Below, piece by piece: positions 1 to 10,345 of a stretch of 64,000 nucleotides of DNA; the first letter of the stretch is position 1; each line of letters opens with the position of its first letter. The stretch is taken from contig UREY01000001.1 in the NCBI GenBank assembly GCA_900546915.1, forward strand, positions 83,314-147,313. Direction: 5' to 3'. Position numbers and translations under genes: made by a program. The notes beneath the pieces were generated by a model. It was not told where the DNA came from and did not search any database. It saw only the letters and a program-made list of their open reading frames with translations. This DNA comes from an uncultured Eubacteriales bacterium. GTDB lineage: Bacteria; Bacillota; Clostridia; Oscillospirales; Oscillospiraceae.

Positions 1-1
1 C

Positions 2-781
2 CGTGGCGGTACCATTCTATATACTGCCCGGAGTAAGGAATTTATGACGGAAGAGGGACAGCGGAAAGCCGTCAGCACCTGTAAATTTCTGGGTTTAGAT
101 GGGATTGTGGCAATTGGAGGCGACGGTACGTTTCGCGGTGCGCAAGCGTTGTCCAAGTACGGCGTTCCTGTAGTAGGGATCCCCGGGACCATCGACAATG
201 ACATCAGCTGCTCCAACTACTGTATTGGGTTTGATACAGCCGCCAATACCGCCATCGAGTGTATTGATAAGCTGCGGGATACGATGCAGTCACATGAACG
301 CTGCTCTGTGGTGGAGGTTATGGGACGGAATGCCGGCTACCTGGCTATGTACGTCGGGTTGGCCACGGGAGCCACTGCGGTGTTGGTTCCTGAGGAGCCT
401 ATCGATTTTGACCGGGATGTCATCGAGAAAATCCGGCAAGCCAGATTAAACGGATTTACACATTATATGATTGTTGTGGCGGAGGGAGCCGGAAGCGCTG
501 CAGACATTGCCGCAAAAATCAAAGAGGAAATCGACTTGGATCCACGGGTGACCGTTTTGGGGCATGTGCAACGGGGCGGTGCGCCGACAGCGCGTGACCG
601 TGTAAACGCCACCAAAATGGGCTATCGGGCGGTAGAAATATTACGCAGCGGAAACAGCAGTCGCATTGTCTGCACGCATGAGGGCGTTATTACGGATGTG
701 GACATTCATGAGGGCCTGTCTATGCAAAAAAGTATCCAGCAAGAAGAAGTGGATGTGTTGCAGGCCATGACGGGTATCTAA
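2..781 (+). CDS. pfkA: ATP-dependent 6-phosphofructokinase, C-terminal part (5' end outside window)
   Basis: This is the committed step of glycolysis: fructose 6-phosphate plus ATP to fructose 1,6-bisphosphate, in the cytoplasm. The reading frame is open from base 2, so the start codon lies upstream of the window. Visible motifs are GGT.L.TARS near the edge, GGDGT, PGTIDNDI, MGRNAGYLA and AEGAG, which run in the normal order of the bacterial PfkA family. Gly in GGDGT and in PGTIDND points to ATP rather than pyrophosphate as phosphoryl donor (family knowledge: PPi enzymes usually have Asp and Lys there). About 60 N-terminal residues are missing from view. A strong hairpin terminator follows, so the gene is transcriptionally separate from the ATP synthase operon. 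Confidence 0.95.
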   Translation, partial: RGGTILYTARSKEFMTEEGQRKAVSTCKFLGLDGIVAIGGDGTFRGAQALSKYGVPVVGIPGTIDNDISCSNYCIGFDTAANTAIECIDKLRDTMQSHERCSVVEVMGRNAGYLAMYVGLATGATAVLVPEEPIDFDRDVIEKIRQARLNGFTHYMIVVAEGAGSAADIAAKIKEEIDLDPRVTVLGHVQRGGAPTARDRVNATKMGYRAVEILRSGNSSRIVCTHEGVITDVDIHEGLSMQKSIQQEEVDVLQAMTGI

Positions 782-798
782 ATTTCATATGATGCATA

Positions 799-840
799 TA
801 ATGGGGATGTTGCGCATGCGTAACATCCCCATTGTAATTT
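799..840 (+). terminator. Terminator after pfkA
   Basis: A perfect inverted repeat (800-811 pairs with 822-833) encloses a GCATGC loop and is followed by a weak T-rich stretch. It separates pfkA from the ATP synthase promoter. Confidence 0.75.
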
Positions 841-855
841 CCGGAAGCCGCCCAC

Positions 856-884
856 TTGACTTTTTTCGAAACAAGTGCTATAAC
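856..884 (+). promoter_or_regulatory. Sigma-A-type promoter of the ATP synthase operon
   Basis: TTGACT at 856-861 and TATAAC at 879-884 are separated by 17 bases. The transcript would have a leader of about 100 bases before atpB. Confidence 0.75.
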
Positions 885-987
885 TGCGTAGAAATCGTGC
901 CCAGGGGGTCGGCGTGCCTGTTCGGACAAGGTTTTTATGTTGTTCATCCTGACTGAATCCGTTTGTTTTTAAGGAAAGGGGTTGCCT

Positions 988-1818
988 ATGAGCAAGAAAA
1001 AACGGGCGATTCAACTGGCAATTTGGTTGATTCTGATTGCTGTCTTCTTGGTCTCCGCTCTGGTCACCGGCTCGCAGACCGGCAAGCAGGAAACCATCCA
1101 AGAGGTGATGCGAGACGCCGTGCTGCATGAAACCGACAAGATTGATATATTGGGGCTACAGGTGAACCCAGGGGTTGTTTCGGCTTTCACAGTGACGGTC
1201 ATAATCCTGCTGTTGGCTGGATGTATCCGTATTTTTGCAATTCCCAGATTTCGCATGGTCCCGGGAAAATTTCAGCTCCTATTAGAGCAGTTAGTTGGTT
1301 TTTTTGACCGGCTTGCAAAATCCAATAGCCCACACAGAAACGGGTTTTTAGGAGCCTATATATTTGGAGCCGGCGTTTATATTTTCTTTGGGACCATTTT
1401 TGAATTATTTGGATTGCAGGCCGTAACAGCTACGGGGGTTTCCATCGCGCTGCCCGCGCCGCTGTCAGATATTAACGCCGCCATTGCCCTGGGTTGCCTG
1501 TCTTATTTCGTGATCCTATCGGGGGGTATTGGGGCCAATCGGCTCCGAGGCGTCGGGAATACGCTGAAGGATTTTTCTCTTCCCATTTCCATGAGCTTCC
1601 GTTTATTCGGAGCATTACTCAGCGGGTTATTGGTAACGGAGCTAGTTTATTATTATATGAGCCTGAGCTTCGTCCTGCCGGTTATCGTCGGCGTGATGTT
1701 TACTTTACTGCATGCTCTGATACAGACATATGTCTTAACCATGTTGACCGCTCTGTTTTATGGAGAAGTATCCGAGCCTCACAGAAAAAAAGAAAAAGTG
1801 AAAAAGGCAATTGCCTGA
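988..1818 (+). CDS. atpB: F-type ATP synthase subunit a
   Basis: Membrane stator subunit carrying the two half-channels through which ions reach the c ring. About five to six hydrophobic segments are visible. The essential arginine sits in SMSFRLFGALLSG (Arg205 counted from the chosen start), matching the SLRLFGN helix of the family. The ATG at 988 is preferred because AAGGAAAGGGG ends six bases upstream; an in-frame TTG at 982 would lie too close to that site. It is the first gene of the operon; no atpI precedes it. The N-terminal 60 residues, including a first membrane helix and a polar stretch, are divergent from the E. coli type. Confidence 0.92.
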   Translation: MSKKKRAIQLAIWLILIAVFLVSALVTGSQTGKQETIQEVMRDAVLHETDKIDILGLQVNPGVVSAFTVTVIILLLAGCIRIFAIPRFRMVPGKFQLLLEQLVGFFDRLAKSNSPHRNGFLGAYIFGAGVYIFFGTIFELFGLQAVTATGVSIALPAPLSDINAAIALGCLSYFVILSGGIGANRLRGVGNTLKDFSLPISMSFRLFGALLSGLLVTELVYYYMSLSFVLPVIVGVMFTLLHALIQTYVLTMLTALFYGEVSEPHRKKEKVKKAIA

Positions 1819-1836
1819 GTTTTGGAGGAATAAACT

Positions 1837-2208
1837 ATGAAAACGTTAGGAAAGAGATTGTTCGCGCTTTGTGTTCTTGCTGCACTGTGCTGTCTGTTCG
1901 CTATGCCCGTCCTGGCGGCTTCTCCAACGGACTCTGGCAGCGAAACAGCTGTCGGCGAGATGCAAACAGAAGAAAAGCAGGATGCCACTGGGGAAAAGGC
2001 TATGGCGGCTGCAATTTGCGTCGGCTTAGCCGCCGCCGCAGGTGCAATCGGAATGGGCATTGCAATATCCAAATCATCCGAGGGCATTTCGCGTCAGCCG
2101 GAGGCTGAAAACAAAATTCGTACCAATCTGATGCTGGGTCTGGTATTTGTGGAAACAGCGATCATCTATGCGCTGATTGTTGCGATTCTAATTATCTTCG
2201 TACTGTAA
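1837..2208 (+). CDS. atpE: F-type ATP synthase subunit c with an N-terminal signal peptide
   Basis: Proteolipid of the rotor ring. The mature part has the two-helix hairpin with the RQPEAE loop, and the ion-binding glutamate is Glu106 in VFVETAIIY. Unusually, the protein is 123 residues rather than about 75-90. It begins with KR followed by a hydrophobic run ending MPVLAAS, which looks like a signal peptide cut near residue 27-28. A polar, acidic stretch of about 25 residues follows before helix 1. In helix 1 the position equal to the Na+-ligand Gln of Ilyobacter-type rings is Met73. Thr107 and Tyr111 are as in Na+ rings. Ion specificity therefore cannot be decided by eye; H+ is slightly favoured. 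The SD GGAGGAATAAACT precedes the ATG. Confidence 0.93.
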   Translation: MKTLGKRLFALCVLAALCCLFAMPVLAASPTDSGSETAVGEMQTEEKQDATGEKAMAAAICVGLAAAAGAIGMGIAISKSSEGISRQPEAENKIRTNLMLGLVFVETAIIYALIVAILIIFVL

Positions 2209-2222
2209 GGGAGTAGAGTGCA

Positions 2223-2705
2223 ATGAGCGTCCCATTGAATATTGACTGGCAGCAAATCCTGCTCCACTTGTTTAATTTTGTCATTCTGGCAGGCGGCCTT
2301 TATTTTCTTCTATATAAGCCGGTTAAAAAATTTATGGATAACCGCACCGCGTATTACCAAACCCTGGATGCAAATGCAGAAGAGAAAGTTGCAAACGCCA
2401 AAAAGCTGGAAGAAATGTATCAGAACCGTCTGAATGATGCTGAGACTGAAATCAGAGATAAAAAAACAAGGGCGGTAAAAGAGGCGGAAGAAGAGGCAAA
2501 TGCGGTCTTAGCGGATGCCAAAAAGAAAAAAGAGCAAATGCTGCTGGATGCGCGGGAAGCTGCGCAACATGAAAAAATAAGAATAATTCGAGAAGCAAAA
2601 GAAGAAATTGCAGAGCTCGCCATTGCAGCGACTGCAAAATTGCTGCAGCAGGATGCCGCAAAGCAAGCCCGGACAACCTCCGGTGGGGAGGCTGCAGATG
2701 AATAA
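2223..2705 (+). CDS. atpF: F-type ATP synthase subunit b
   Basis: Peripheral stalk subunit linking the membrane part to F1. One N-terminal membrane helix (about residues 12-30, [21 protein letters not shown]) is followed by a long charged coiled coil rich in Ala, Glu and Lys, with the usual [13 protein letters not shown] end. At 160 residues it is of normal length, so it is not a b-delta fusion as in mycobacteria. The last eight bases overlap the start of atpA (ATGAATAA), leaving no room for atpH, which normally sits here. Confidence 0.93.
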   Translation: MSVPLNIDWQQILLHLFNFVILAGGLYFLLYKPVKKFMDNRTAYYQTLDANAEEKVANAKKLEEMYQNRLNDAETEIRDKKTRAVKEAEEEANAVLADAKKKKEQMLLDAREAAQHEKIRIIREAKEEIAELAIAATAKLLQQDAAKQARTTSGGEAADE

Positions 2706-4275
2706 TCCCCATGTAGAAGAACGGTTTGAAGAGCTAAAGAATATGCTCATTGGCTTGGCCTCGCAGGATGGGGATATGCTCCCTCTGATGCAAGAGGCTG
2801 TAAAAAATTGGAAACCGTCGGATCAGCAATACGAGGTCGGCACTGTTTTGACGGTTGGAGACGGAATTGCAACGGTCAGTGGGCTGGAGCATGCGACTTA
2901 CGGAGAGATTTTAATTTTTTCCTCCGGGATTCGTGGCATGGTTCAGGAATTAAACCGTGACGAGATTGGCTGTATTTTGTTTGGCGATGATCAAAATATT
3001 CTGGAGGGAAGCGCCGTCCGGAGAACCGGAAGAACCGCAGGCATTCCAGTGGGAGAGGAATACATGGGTCGGGTCATCGATGCGCTGGGGAATCCAATTG
3101 ATGGGAAAGGAAAAATTCACCCGGAGGACTACCGTCCGGTGGAAACTCCGGCCCCCGGGATTATCCACCGCCAGCCTGTGAATATGCCCATGGAAACCGG
3201 TCTGCTGGCGATTGATTCCATGTTTCCCATTGGGCGCGGACAGCGTGAACTGATCATTGGAGACAGACAGACTGGAAAAACGGCCATTGCTTTAGATACG
3301 ATCATCAATCAGAAAGGGAAAGATATCATCTGCATCTATGTAGCAATTGGGCAAAAAGCATCCTCTGTGGCTCAACTTGTGGAGACATTGCGAGTACATG
3401 AGGCATTAAGCTATTGTGTTGTCGTCAATGCAACGGCAAGCGATCCGGCTCCCTTACAATACATTGCTCCTTATGCCGGCTGCGCTTTGGGAGAATATTT
3501 TATGGGAAAAGGAAAGGATGTTTTAATTGTTTACGACGATTTGTCCAAACATGCCGTGGCTTATCGGGCGTTGAGTCTGCTGTTGGGCCGGTCGCCGGGC
3601 CGGGAGGCGTATCCGGGTGATGTTTTCTACCTTCATTCCAGATTGCTGGAGCGTTCCGCACACTTATCCGATGACCTGGGCGGCGGCAGTATGACGGCTC
3701 TGCCGATTGTAGAGACACAGGCAGGCGATGTTTCCGCTTATATTCCGACAAATATCATCTCCATTACAGATGGACAAATATTTTTGGAAAGCGACTTATT
3801 TTTTGCCGGCCAGCGTCCGGCGGTGAATGTCGGTCTTTCGGTTTCCCGTGTAGGCGGCGCAGCACAGACGAGGGCGATGAAGGCCGCATCAGGTACCATT
3901 CGTTTGGACTTGGCACAGTATCGGGAGATGGAAGTATTCACGCAATTCGCAAGCGATTTGGATGACAGTACAAAACAACAGTTGTATTATGGCCAAGGAT
4001 TGATGGAACTGCTCAAGCAAGAGCAGTTTTCTCCCCTCAAACAGTACGAGCAAGTCATTCTCTTAATTACGGCATTGGCTCATGTCTTCCAGAATGTTCC
4101 GGTAAAACAAATTTCAGATGTTAGCAAAGATTTGCTTGCAGCAGTAAAAGGGCAATTGCCGGATATTTGCAAAAAAATAGAGCGAAATGGGGCGTTCTCC
4201 CAAGAGGACAAACAAGAGATTATTCAGGTGGCCCATCAATATTTGGAATCGCATAAAATTAAGCAATCAGAATAA
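2698..4275 (+). CDS. atpA: F-type ATP synthase subunit alpha
   Basis: Non-catalytic nucleotide-binding subunit of F1. Walker A is GDRQTGKT at residues 188-195. [44 protein letters not shown] and [13 protein letters not shown] are all canonical. The ATG at 2698 is chosen because GGGGAGG lies just upstream and because residue 1 then precedes the usual crown region; the frame is open to 2608 but that part is only the shadow of atpF. The segment before [12 protein letters not shown] is about 47 residues, longer than the 25 or so typical of the family. That N-terminus is where the delta subunit normally binds, and no delta gene is present. Confidence 0.95.
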   Translation: MNNPHVEERFEELKNMLIGLASQDGDMLPLMQEAVKNWKPSDQQYEVGTVLTVGDGIATVSGLEHATYGEILIFSSGIRGMVQELNRDEIGCILFGDDQNILEGSAVRRTGRTAGIPVGEEYMGRVIDALGNPIDGKGKIHPEDYRPVETPAPGIIHRQPVNMPMETGLLAIDSMFPIGRGQRELIIGDRQTGKTAIALDTIINQKGKDIICIYVAIGQKASSVAQLVETLRVHEALSYCVVVNATASDPAPLQYIAPYAGCALGEYFMGKGKDVLIVYDDLSKHAVAYRALSLLLGRSPGREAYPGDVFYLHSRLLERSAHLSDDLGGGSMTALPIVETQAGDVSAYIPTNIISITDGQIFLESDLFFAGQRPAVNVGLSVSRVGGAAQTRAMKAASGTIRLDLAQYREMEVFTQFASDLDDSTKQQLYYGQGLMELLKQEQFSPLKQYEQVILLITALAHVFQNVPVKQISDVSKDLLAAVKGQLPDICKKIERNGAFSQEDKQEIIQVAHQYLESHKIKQSE

Positions 4276-4290
4276 GGCGGGTGGCTTTCT

Positions 4291-6610
<2,320 letters not shown>

Positions 6611-6613
6611 GAT

Positions 6614-7024
6614 ATGGGACAATTTCAGGTGCATATCTTGGCTGCAGACAACGTCCTCTATGAAGGTCCCTGTGAATCTATTGTAATTCCCACATTGCAA
6701 GGTCAGTATGGCATTCTCGCCGGACACTGCAATACCATTGCAGCGGTGGTTCCGGGTATGCTGACATACCGGGTTCCGGGACAAACGGAAGAGATTGCAG
6801 CTGTATCTGCCGGGCTGATCAAGATTGAAAATGACGATGTCCTGGTGCTGGTGGATGCTGCGGAGCGTCCGGAAGAAATCGATGCAAACCGGGCGCAGCG
6901 CGCGGCGGATGAAGCCAAAGAAACGCTTCTGCAAAAGCGCAGTATTTTGGAATACCGTTTGGCACAATCAAATTTGGCGAGAGCCGTCAATCGACTTCGG
7001 ATTAAACAGCATGTGAATATGTAA
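6614..7024 (+). CDS. atpC: F-type ATP synthase subunit epsilon
   Basis: Inhibitory rotor subunit. The N-terminal beta-sandwich contains VHILAADNVLYEGPCESIVIPTLQGQ (seen as VLYEGP and PTLQGQYGILAGH), followed by a two-helix tail. It starts three bases after atpD stops. The 136-residue length is normal. It is the last gene of the operon and a strong terminator follows. Confidence 0.93.
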   Translation: MGQFQVHILAADNVLYEGPCESIVIPTLQGQYGILAGHCNTIAAVVPGMLTYRVPGQTEEIAAVSAGLIKIENDDVLVLVDAAERPEEIDANRAQRAADEAKETLLQKRSILEYRLAQSNLARAVNRLRIKQHVNM

Positions 7025-7044
7025 GTCATTTTTACACAAAGAAG

Positions 7045-7102
7045 AAAAGACAGGCGAGATTGCTGTAGGAAGAGCTCAAGCGCAATCTTGCCTGTCTTTT
7101 TG
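7045..7102. terminator. Bidirectional terminator between atpC and the convergent lipoprotein gene
   Basis: A stem of about 19 bp (7045-7063 with 7082-7101) has T runs at its 3' side on both strands, so it can end transcripts arriving from atpC and from the minus-strand gene. Confidence 0.9.
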
Positions 7103-7119
7103 TATCTTAGAACCTTGCT

Positions 7120-9084
7120 TCAACCAAAATCTTCAAGACGGCAGTCTTGAACAGCCTGACGGTATGATTCAAACGGGACGGTTTCAATCAATTGCTCCCA
7201 AGGCAGCTCTTCTGCCTGCGCGCAACTGGGAAAACACTCCCGAATCACTGCACATAAATACTGCGCTTTTTCCATCAGATGTGGAAACTGAAATACAGTT
7301 GCATATTCCGTGCTGCCGTTGCTATAGGCCACTTCCATAATTCGAGCTCGGTCTTCCGTTGGAAATGTACGGGCATAACTATCCGTAAACCATACATCAT
7401 CCCGGTCGGACCGGCTGTTACAGCCTGCCATAGTATAAGTCACATCCTGAATATTCTCCCCGTTTTCGTCCAAATAGCATTCATAGTATGCATCCAATCC
7501 GGGGACAAACGTATACCAGTAGTCCAAATACGGCATATTACGTTCTTCTTCACAAACGGCAATGCGATTCTCCATAACATGCATAAACTCATGCGCCAAA
7601 ATTTGCTCGAATTGCAAATCTGTTACCGTATTTAGATAGTCTATATTTAATACGATTATTTGCCAGGATGGCAGCTCTGTCTCCAGCGGCTGCTCAGAAA
7701 ACTCCTGCAAAACCTCTGCAGCAACGTTCGGTACCGTAGTAGTAAAGCCGCCTGCCTCCAGAGGAACGTCCGGCATGGACGCCATAACGGGCCCGCACAG
7801 GTATAACCTCAGCTGTGGCACGGATTCGGTGGGAAGCTCCTGGAAAAAACCTTCCGGACAGGCGTTGACAAAGCGGTTCACTGCATCCAGCGCCGTATGA
7901 ATCTGCATAGGATTTTCCTCTGCCATACCGTAATAGCCGACATCGGGGAAGGCATTGCCGGCAGGACCAATCCGCAGCTCCATCCCCGTTTGCTCCTCCA
8001 GCTTGTCTGCATCCGCCTGATTTTGCGCCTGCAGTTCTTCTTCGGTAACGGCAGTACAATCCCCGGTCTGGGCGTCGCCGGCAGAGCACCTTTGATAAGA
8101 AAGGCTGCTGATTCCCTGACGATAGGTCGTGTAGACAAATCCATTTTCTGCCCATGCAACAGATTGACAGCGCTCCGGAGTCTCCTCCCAATAGGTTCCG
8201 GCCTCCAAGTCCCATGCCTCTATGGTTCCTGTATCTGCATTCTGCAGAAGAACTCTTTCCTGTTCCACCGCCGCTACCGTATAATTTCCCCGGTCTCTCA
8301 AAAAATAGATGTGGTCCTCTCCAATCGGCCAGATTACCAGTTCCTCAGAGCTGGAATGATACGCCCAAGGCTGTCCGATTTGCGCGAAATGGTCCGGCGC
8401 CGACTGCCGGGGATAACTGGAAAGCTTGCTCTCCAGGTCCAGCCAGAACAAGGACTCCTCACTCTGTACCAGCACACGATCCCCTTGAGCAAAAGAAAAC
8501 ACAAGATCGTTTTGCCCTTCCATGGGGTATTCCGTTTCCGGGCTCCCATCCTGGAGAAGGTCTACGCGGAAAATACCATCGTCCCACGTGCGAAGCAAGG
8601 TCCCTGTATCCAGCAATAGCCATTGCTTGCCCTGAAAAGATCTGGACCACATGCACTGCTCCAAAGCGGCATCATATTGCCGGACCTCCCCCGACTCTGT
8701 GTTTAAAAGCAGGATAGAGCCGTCTGGTAGAATTTCTGCCTGGTACTCTCCCCCATCCAGCACCTGATCACCTAAAAGCAGGCCGGTCGTCAAATCATAA
8801 AGAAATAGCGATCGGGTCCCATCGCCCTGACGAAACAGGGCCAAGCAACGATCTTCCCGTATCCGCAACAGCGTATTGAGTCCGGGGATTTCCGACGCAA
8901 AACAAAAATCCTCCCCGGATAATTCGTTTGGCTCCAAAGTTGGTTCTGTTGTTTCTTCCCCCGCTACTGTTTCTTCTCCCGAAGTGGCGGCACGATCATC
9001 CGTAGATGCACGATGGTTACGGGTACACCCGCTTAACAATAGAAAAATTAAAGCAATACCCAGTAAAATACGCAGCTGTTTCAT
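7120..9084 (-). CDS. Large lipoprotein with a HExxH zinc-protease-like domain
   Basis: I do not recognise a named family. The chosen ATG at 9084 follows CCAAGGAGG and starts a lipoprotein signal peptide with lipobox LLSGC (Cys20), so the 654-residue protein should be anchored outside the membrane. Residues about 40-370 are built of repeated short beta-type units with Trp and Asp turns (LYDLTTG, LLLNTESGE, AWDLEAGTYW) and may form a beta-propeller. The C-terminal third holds HEFMHVMEN (498-502 for HEFMH), a zincin motif, and downstream DSYARTFPTEDRARIME, where Glu577 could be the third zinc ligand as in gluzincins. Four possible extra cysteines lie near the end. The gene stands alone, convergent with atpC. 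The propeller and protease activity are inferences; the motif is seen directly. Confidence 0.8.
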   Translation of the reverse strand: MKQLRILLGIALIFLLLSGCTRNHRASTDDRAATSGEETVAGEETTEPTLEPNELSGEDFCFASEIPGLNTLLRIREDRCLALFRQGDGTRSLFLYDLTTGLLLGDQVLDGGEYQAEILPDGSILLLNTESGEVRQYDAALEQCMWSRSFQGKQWLLLDTGTLLRTWDDGIFRVDLLQDGSPETEYPMEGQNDLVFSFAQGDRVLVQSEESLFWLDLESKLSSYPRQSAPDHFAQIGQPWAYHSSSEELVIWPIGEDHIYFLRDRGNYTVAAVEQERVLLQNADTGTIEAWDLEAGTYWEETPERCQSVAWAENGFVYTTYRQGISSLSYQRCSAGDAQTGDCTAVTEEELQAQNQADADKLEEQTGMELRIGPAGNAFPDVGYYGMAEENPMQIHTALDAVNRFVNACPEGFFQELPTESVPQLRLYLCGPVMASMPDVPLEAGGFTTTVPNVAAEVLQEFSEQPLETELPSWQIIVLNIDYLNTVTDLQFEQILAHEFMHVMENRIAVCEEERNMPYLDYWYTFVPGLDAYYECYLDENGENIQDVTYTMAGCNSRSDRDDVWFTDSYARTFPTEDRARIMEVAYSNGSTEYATVFQFPHLMEKAQYLCAVIRECFPSCAQAEELPWEQLIETVPFESYRQAVQDCRLEDFG

Positions 9085-9395
9085 AAATCTACCTCCTTGG
9101 TTCCAGTATAGCATAAAATGGTGTGCTTGAACAGTCTCATGCGTATGTTTCTGCCATTCAGGCATATGGTTGCAACAGGACGTACCCAGACATAGCTTTC
9201 TGTGTACCGGCTTTCATACGGTGTGCCGCAAATATTTGAATTTTGCAGCAGTTTGTCGCGCCTCCGGGAAACTTAAGAAAAATTTAAGAACCTTTTTCCT
9301 AAATGGTGTGACAACTCTGATGCAATCGGCGTCTATATTATAAAGGAAGAAATGAGTCAGTCCATCGGGACAAGTTTATCCGGGAGGCGAAGGCA
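9085..9395. other. Divergent intergenic region
   Basis: No gene is seen in these 311 bases. On the minus strand a possible -10 (TATACT, plus-strand 9105-9110) lies before the lipoprotein gene. On the plus strand the region holds the direct-repeat operator described separately and A/T-rich sequence before the small gene at 9396. Confidence 0.6.
9273..9289 (+). promoter_or_regulatory. Direct repeat resembling a PhoP/OmpR-family operator
   Basis: TTAAGA at 9273-9278 is repeated at 9284-9289, an 11-base period (6 plus 5 spacer). This is the spacing used by winged-helix response regulators such as PhoP. It lies about 105 bases before the small gene at 9396. No regulator gene is in the window. Confidence 0.4.
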
Positions 9396-9557
9396 ATGAC
9401 AGAAAGCGGAGAACTTTACATGATATGGATCAATTGGGAAGACCAGATTGTGTCCTTCCACGAAGAACCGGGCTTTGACCGTCTGCCCTTTGGATCAGAA
9501 GCAAACTGGCAGGCCAATATCCGGATTCTTTTAACGGAAGGCTTCCGGTTTCAGTGA
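9396..9557 (+). CDS. Small conserved-looking protein of unknown function (53 aa)
   Basis: A short gene with a good SD (GGGAGG at 9382-9387) and an ATG at 9396. The protein is acidic and rich in aromatic residues: LYMIWINWEDQIVSFHE, then GFDRLPFGSEANWQANI, and it ends GFRFQ. No signal peptide or membrane helix. The stop lies 13 bases before the GTG of the lipoprotein gene at 9570, so the two are almost certainly co-transcribed. I cannot assign a function; a small cytoplasmic or regulatory protein is possible. Codon composition resembles that of the neighbours. Confidence 0.7.
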   Translation: MTESGELYMIWINWEDQIVSFHEEPGFDRLPFGSEANWQANIRILLTEGFRFQ

Positions 9558-9569
9558 GGAGGTGGTCTT

Positions 9570-10067
9570 GTGCGAAAGAGATATAAATGGATCACACTTT
9601 TGTTGCTTTGCAGTATGTTGCAGGGCTGTGCATGGCTGCCAGATGCAGCCGAGCCTGAGCGGGATGCCGGAAACATTGTGCTTCAAGTGTCCGTAGAATC
9701 CCTCCCGGCGAACGAAGCGCAAGCCCGCCTGTATACGGACACAAACAAAATTCAGGCCGTCCTGGACTACATTCAGTCTTTGCAGCTGGTAGAACCGGAT
9801 TCCGATGAGCCGGAAATCAGCGCCGACGCTACCTGTCAAATTACTTTGCGTTATTCCACCGGCGAAGGAAAGGTGTATTATGTATCCGGAGAACAATACT
9901 TTCGAGAGGGTGACGCTCCCTGGATGCAGGTAGACGGAGCCTCGGGCGTTAGCCTACAGGAAATTTTGCAGGAAAACACAAGTGATGTTCCGACATCGCC
10001 GGCAGAATACCGCGAGGATGTGGAAGATCCTTCCATTCAGAACGACGCTTTGGCAGCAGAAAGCTGA
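9570..10067 (+). CDS. Small lipoprotein of unknown function
   Basis: 165 residues starting at GTG after GAGGAGG. A short signal peptide with lipobox LQGC (Cys20) predicts a surface lipoprotein. The remainder is a compact acidic domain (about residues 30-130) with alternating beta-like segments (CQITLRYSTGEGKVYYVSGEQYF) and a disordered acidic tail. It is paired with the 53-residue gene upstream. No family is recognised by eye. Confidence 0.75.
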   Translation: MRKRYKWITLLLLCSMLQGCAWLPDAAEPERDAGNIVLQVSVESLPANEAQARLYTDTNKIQAVLDYIQSLQLVEPDSDEPEISADATCQITLRYSTGEGKVYYVSGEQYFREGDAPWMQVDGASGVSLQEILQENTSDVPTSPAEYREDVEDPSIQNDALAAES

Positions 10068-10106
10068 TTGTTCCAAAATATTTCGTCAGATATTGGGAGT
10101 TTGAAA

Positions 10107-10135
10107 TTGACAGCGCGACGGTTCGGTGTTAAGAT
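10107..10135 (+). promoter_or_regulatory. Strong promoter of a short transcription unit
   Basis: A consensus TTGACA (10107-10112) and TAAGAT (10130-10135) are 17 bases apart. A terminator follows about 175 bases downstream, which defines a transcript of roughly 200 nt. Confidence 0.75.
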
Positions 10136-10180
10136 AAGAGCGTTCCCATATACGAATTGCAAAAAAGATACGGACAAAGA

Positions 10181-10285
10181 ATGACGAAGGTTGCAGTGTT
10201 TTGGGGGGCGTTGCTTTTGGCTTTGGTGCAAACGGGCAAACGCGTTTTGGCTGCAAACAAACGGCTCCTCTCCGCAATATCATAG
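10181..10285 (+). CDS. Putative 34-residue hydrophobic peptide
   Basis: Within the short transcription unit an ATG at 10181 opens a 34-codon frame. The peptide has one hydrophobic segment (VAVFWGALLLALV) followed by a basic tail (GKRVLAANKRLL). Such a layout is seen in small membrane peptides, including type I toxins. The ribosome site is weak (GGAC seven bases upstream). The alternative is that the transcript is a non-coding RNA and the frame is chance; the RNA can also fold (10271-10290 region, CTCCGC with GCGGAG). Promoter and terminator are clear, the coding status is not. Confidence 0.4.
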   Translation: MTKVAVFWGALLLALVQTGKRVLAANKRLLSAIS

Positions 10286-10305
10286 GCGGAGCTGTCTCAG
10301 ATTTA

Positions 10306-10345
10306 GAAAGCCTGCGGTGAACAGCATTTCACCGCAGGCTTTTTC
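10306..10345 (+). terminator. Terminator of the short transcription unit
   Basis: A stem of about 14 bp beginning AAAGCCTGCGG, a seven-base loop, the complementary arm and a TTTTT run: a textbook intrinsic terminator. Confidence 0.9.

Noticed and set aside
2608..2697. Longer atpA with 30 extra N-terminal residues, or a tiny delta subunit
   Set aside because: This stretch is the end of atpF in another frame; the ATG at 2698 has the ribosome site.
10136..10345. 6S RNA, SRP RNA or a known riboswitch
   Set aside because: The length would fit 6S RNA, but I could not draw the long closing stem and central bubble, and no SRP or riboswitch core sequence is present.
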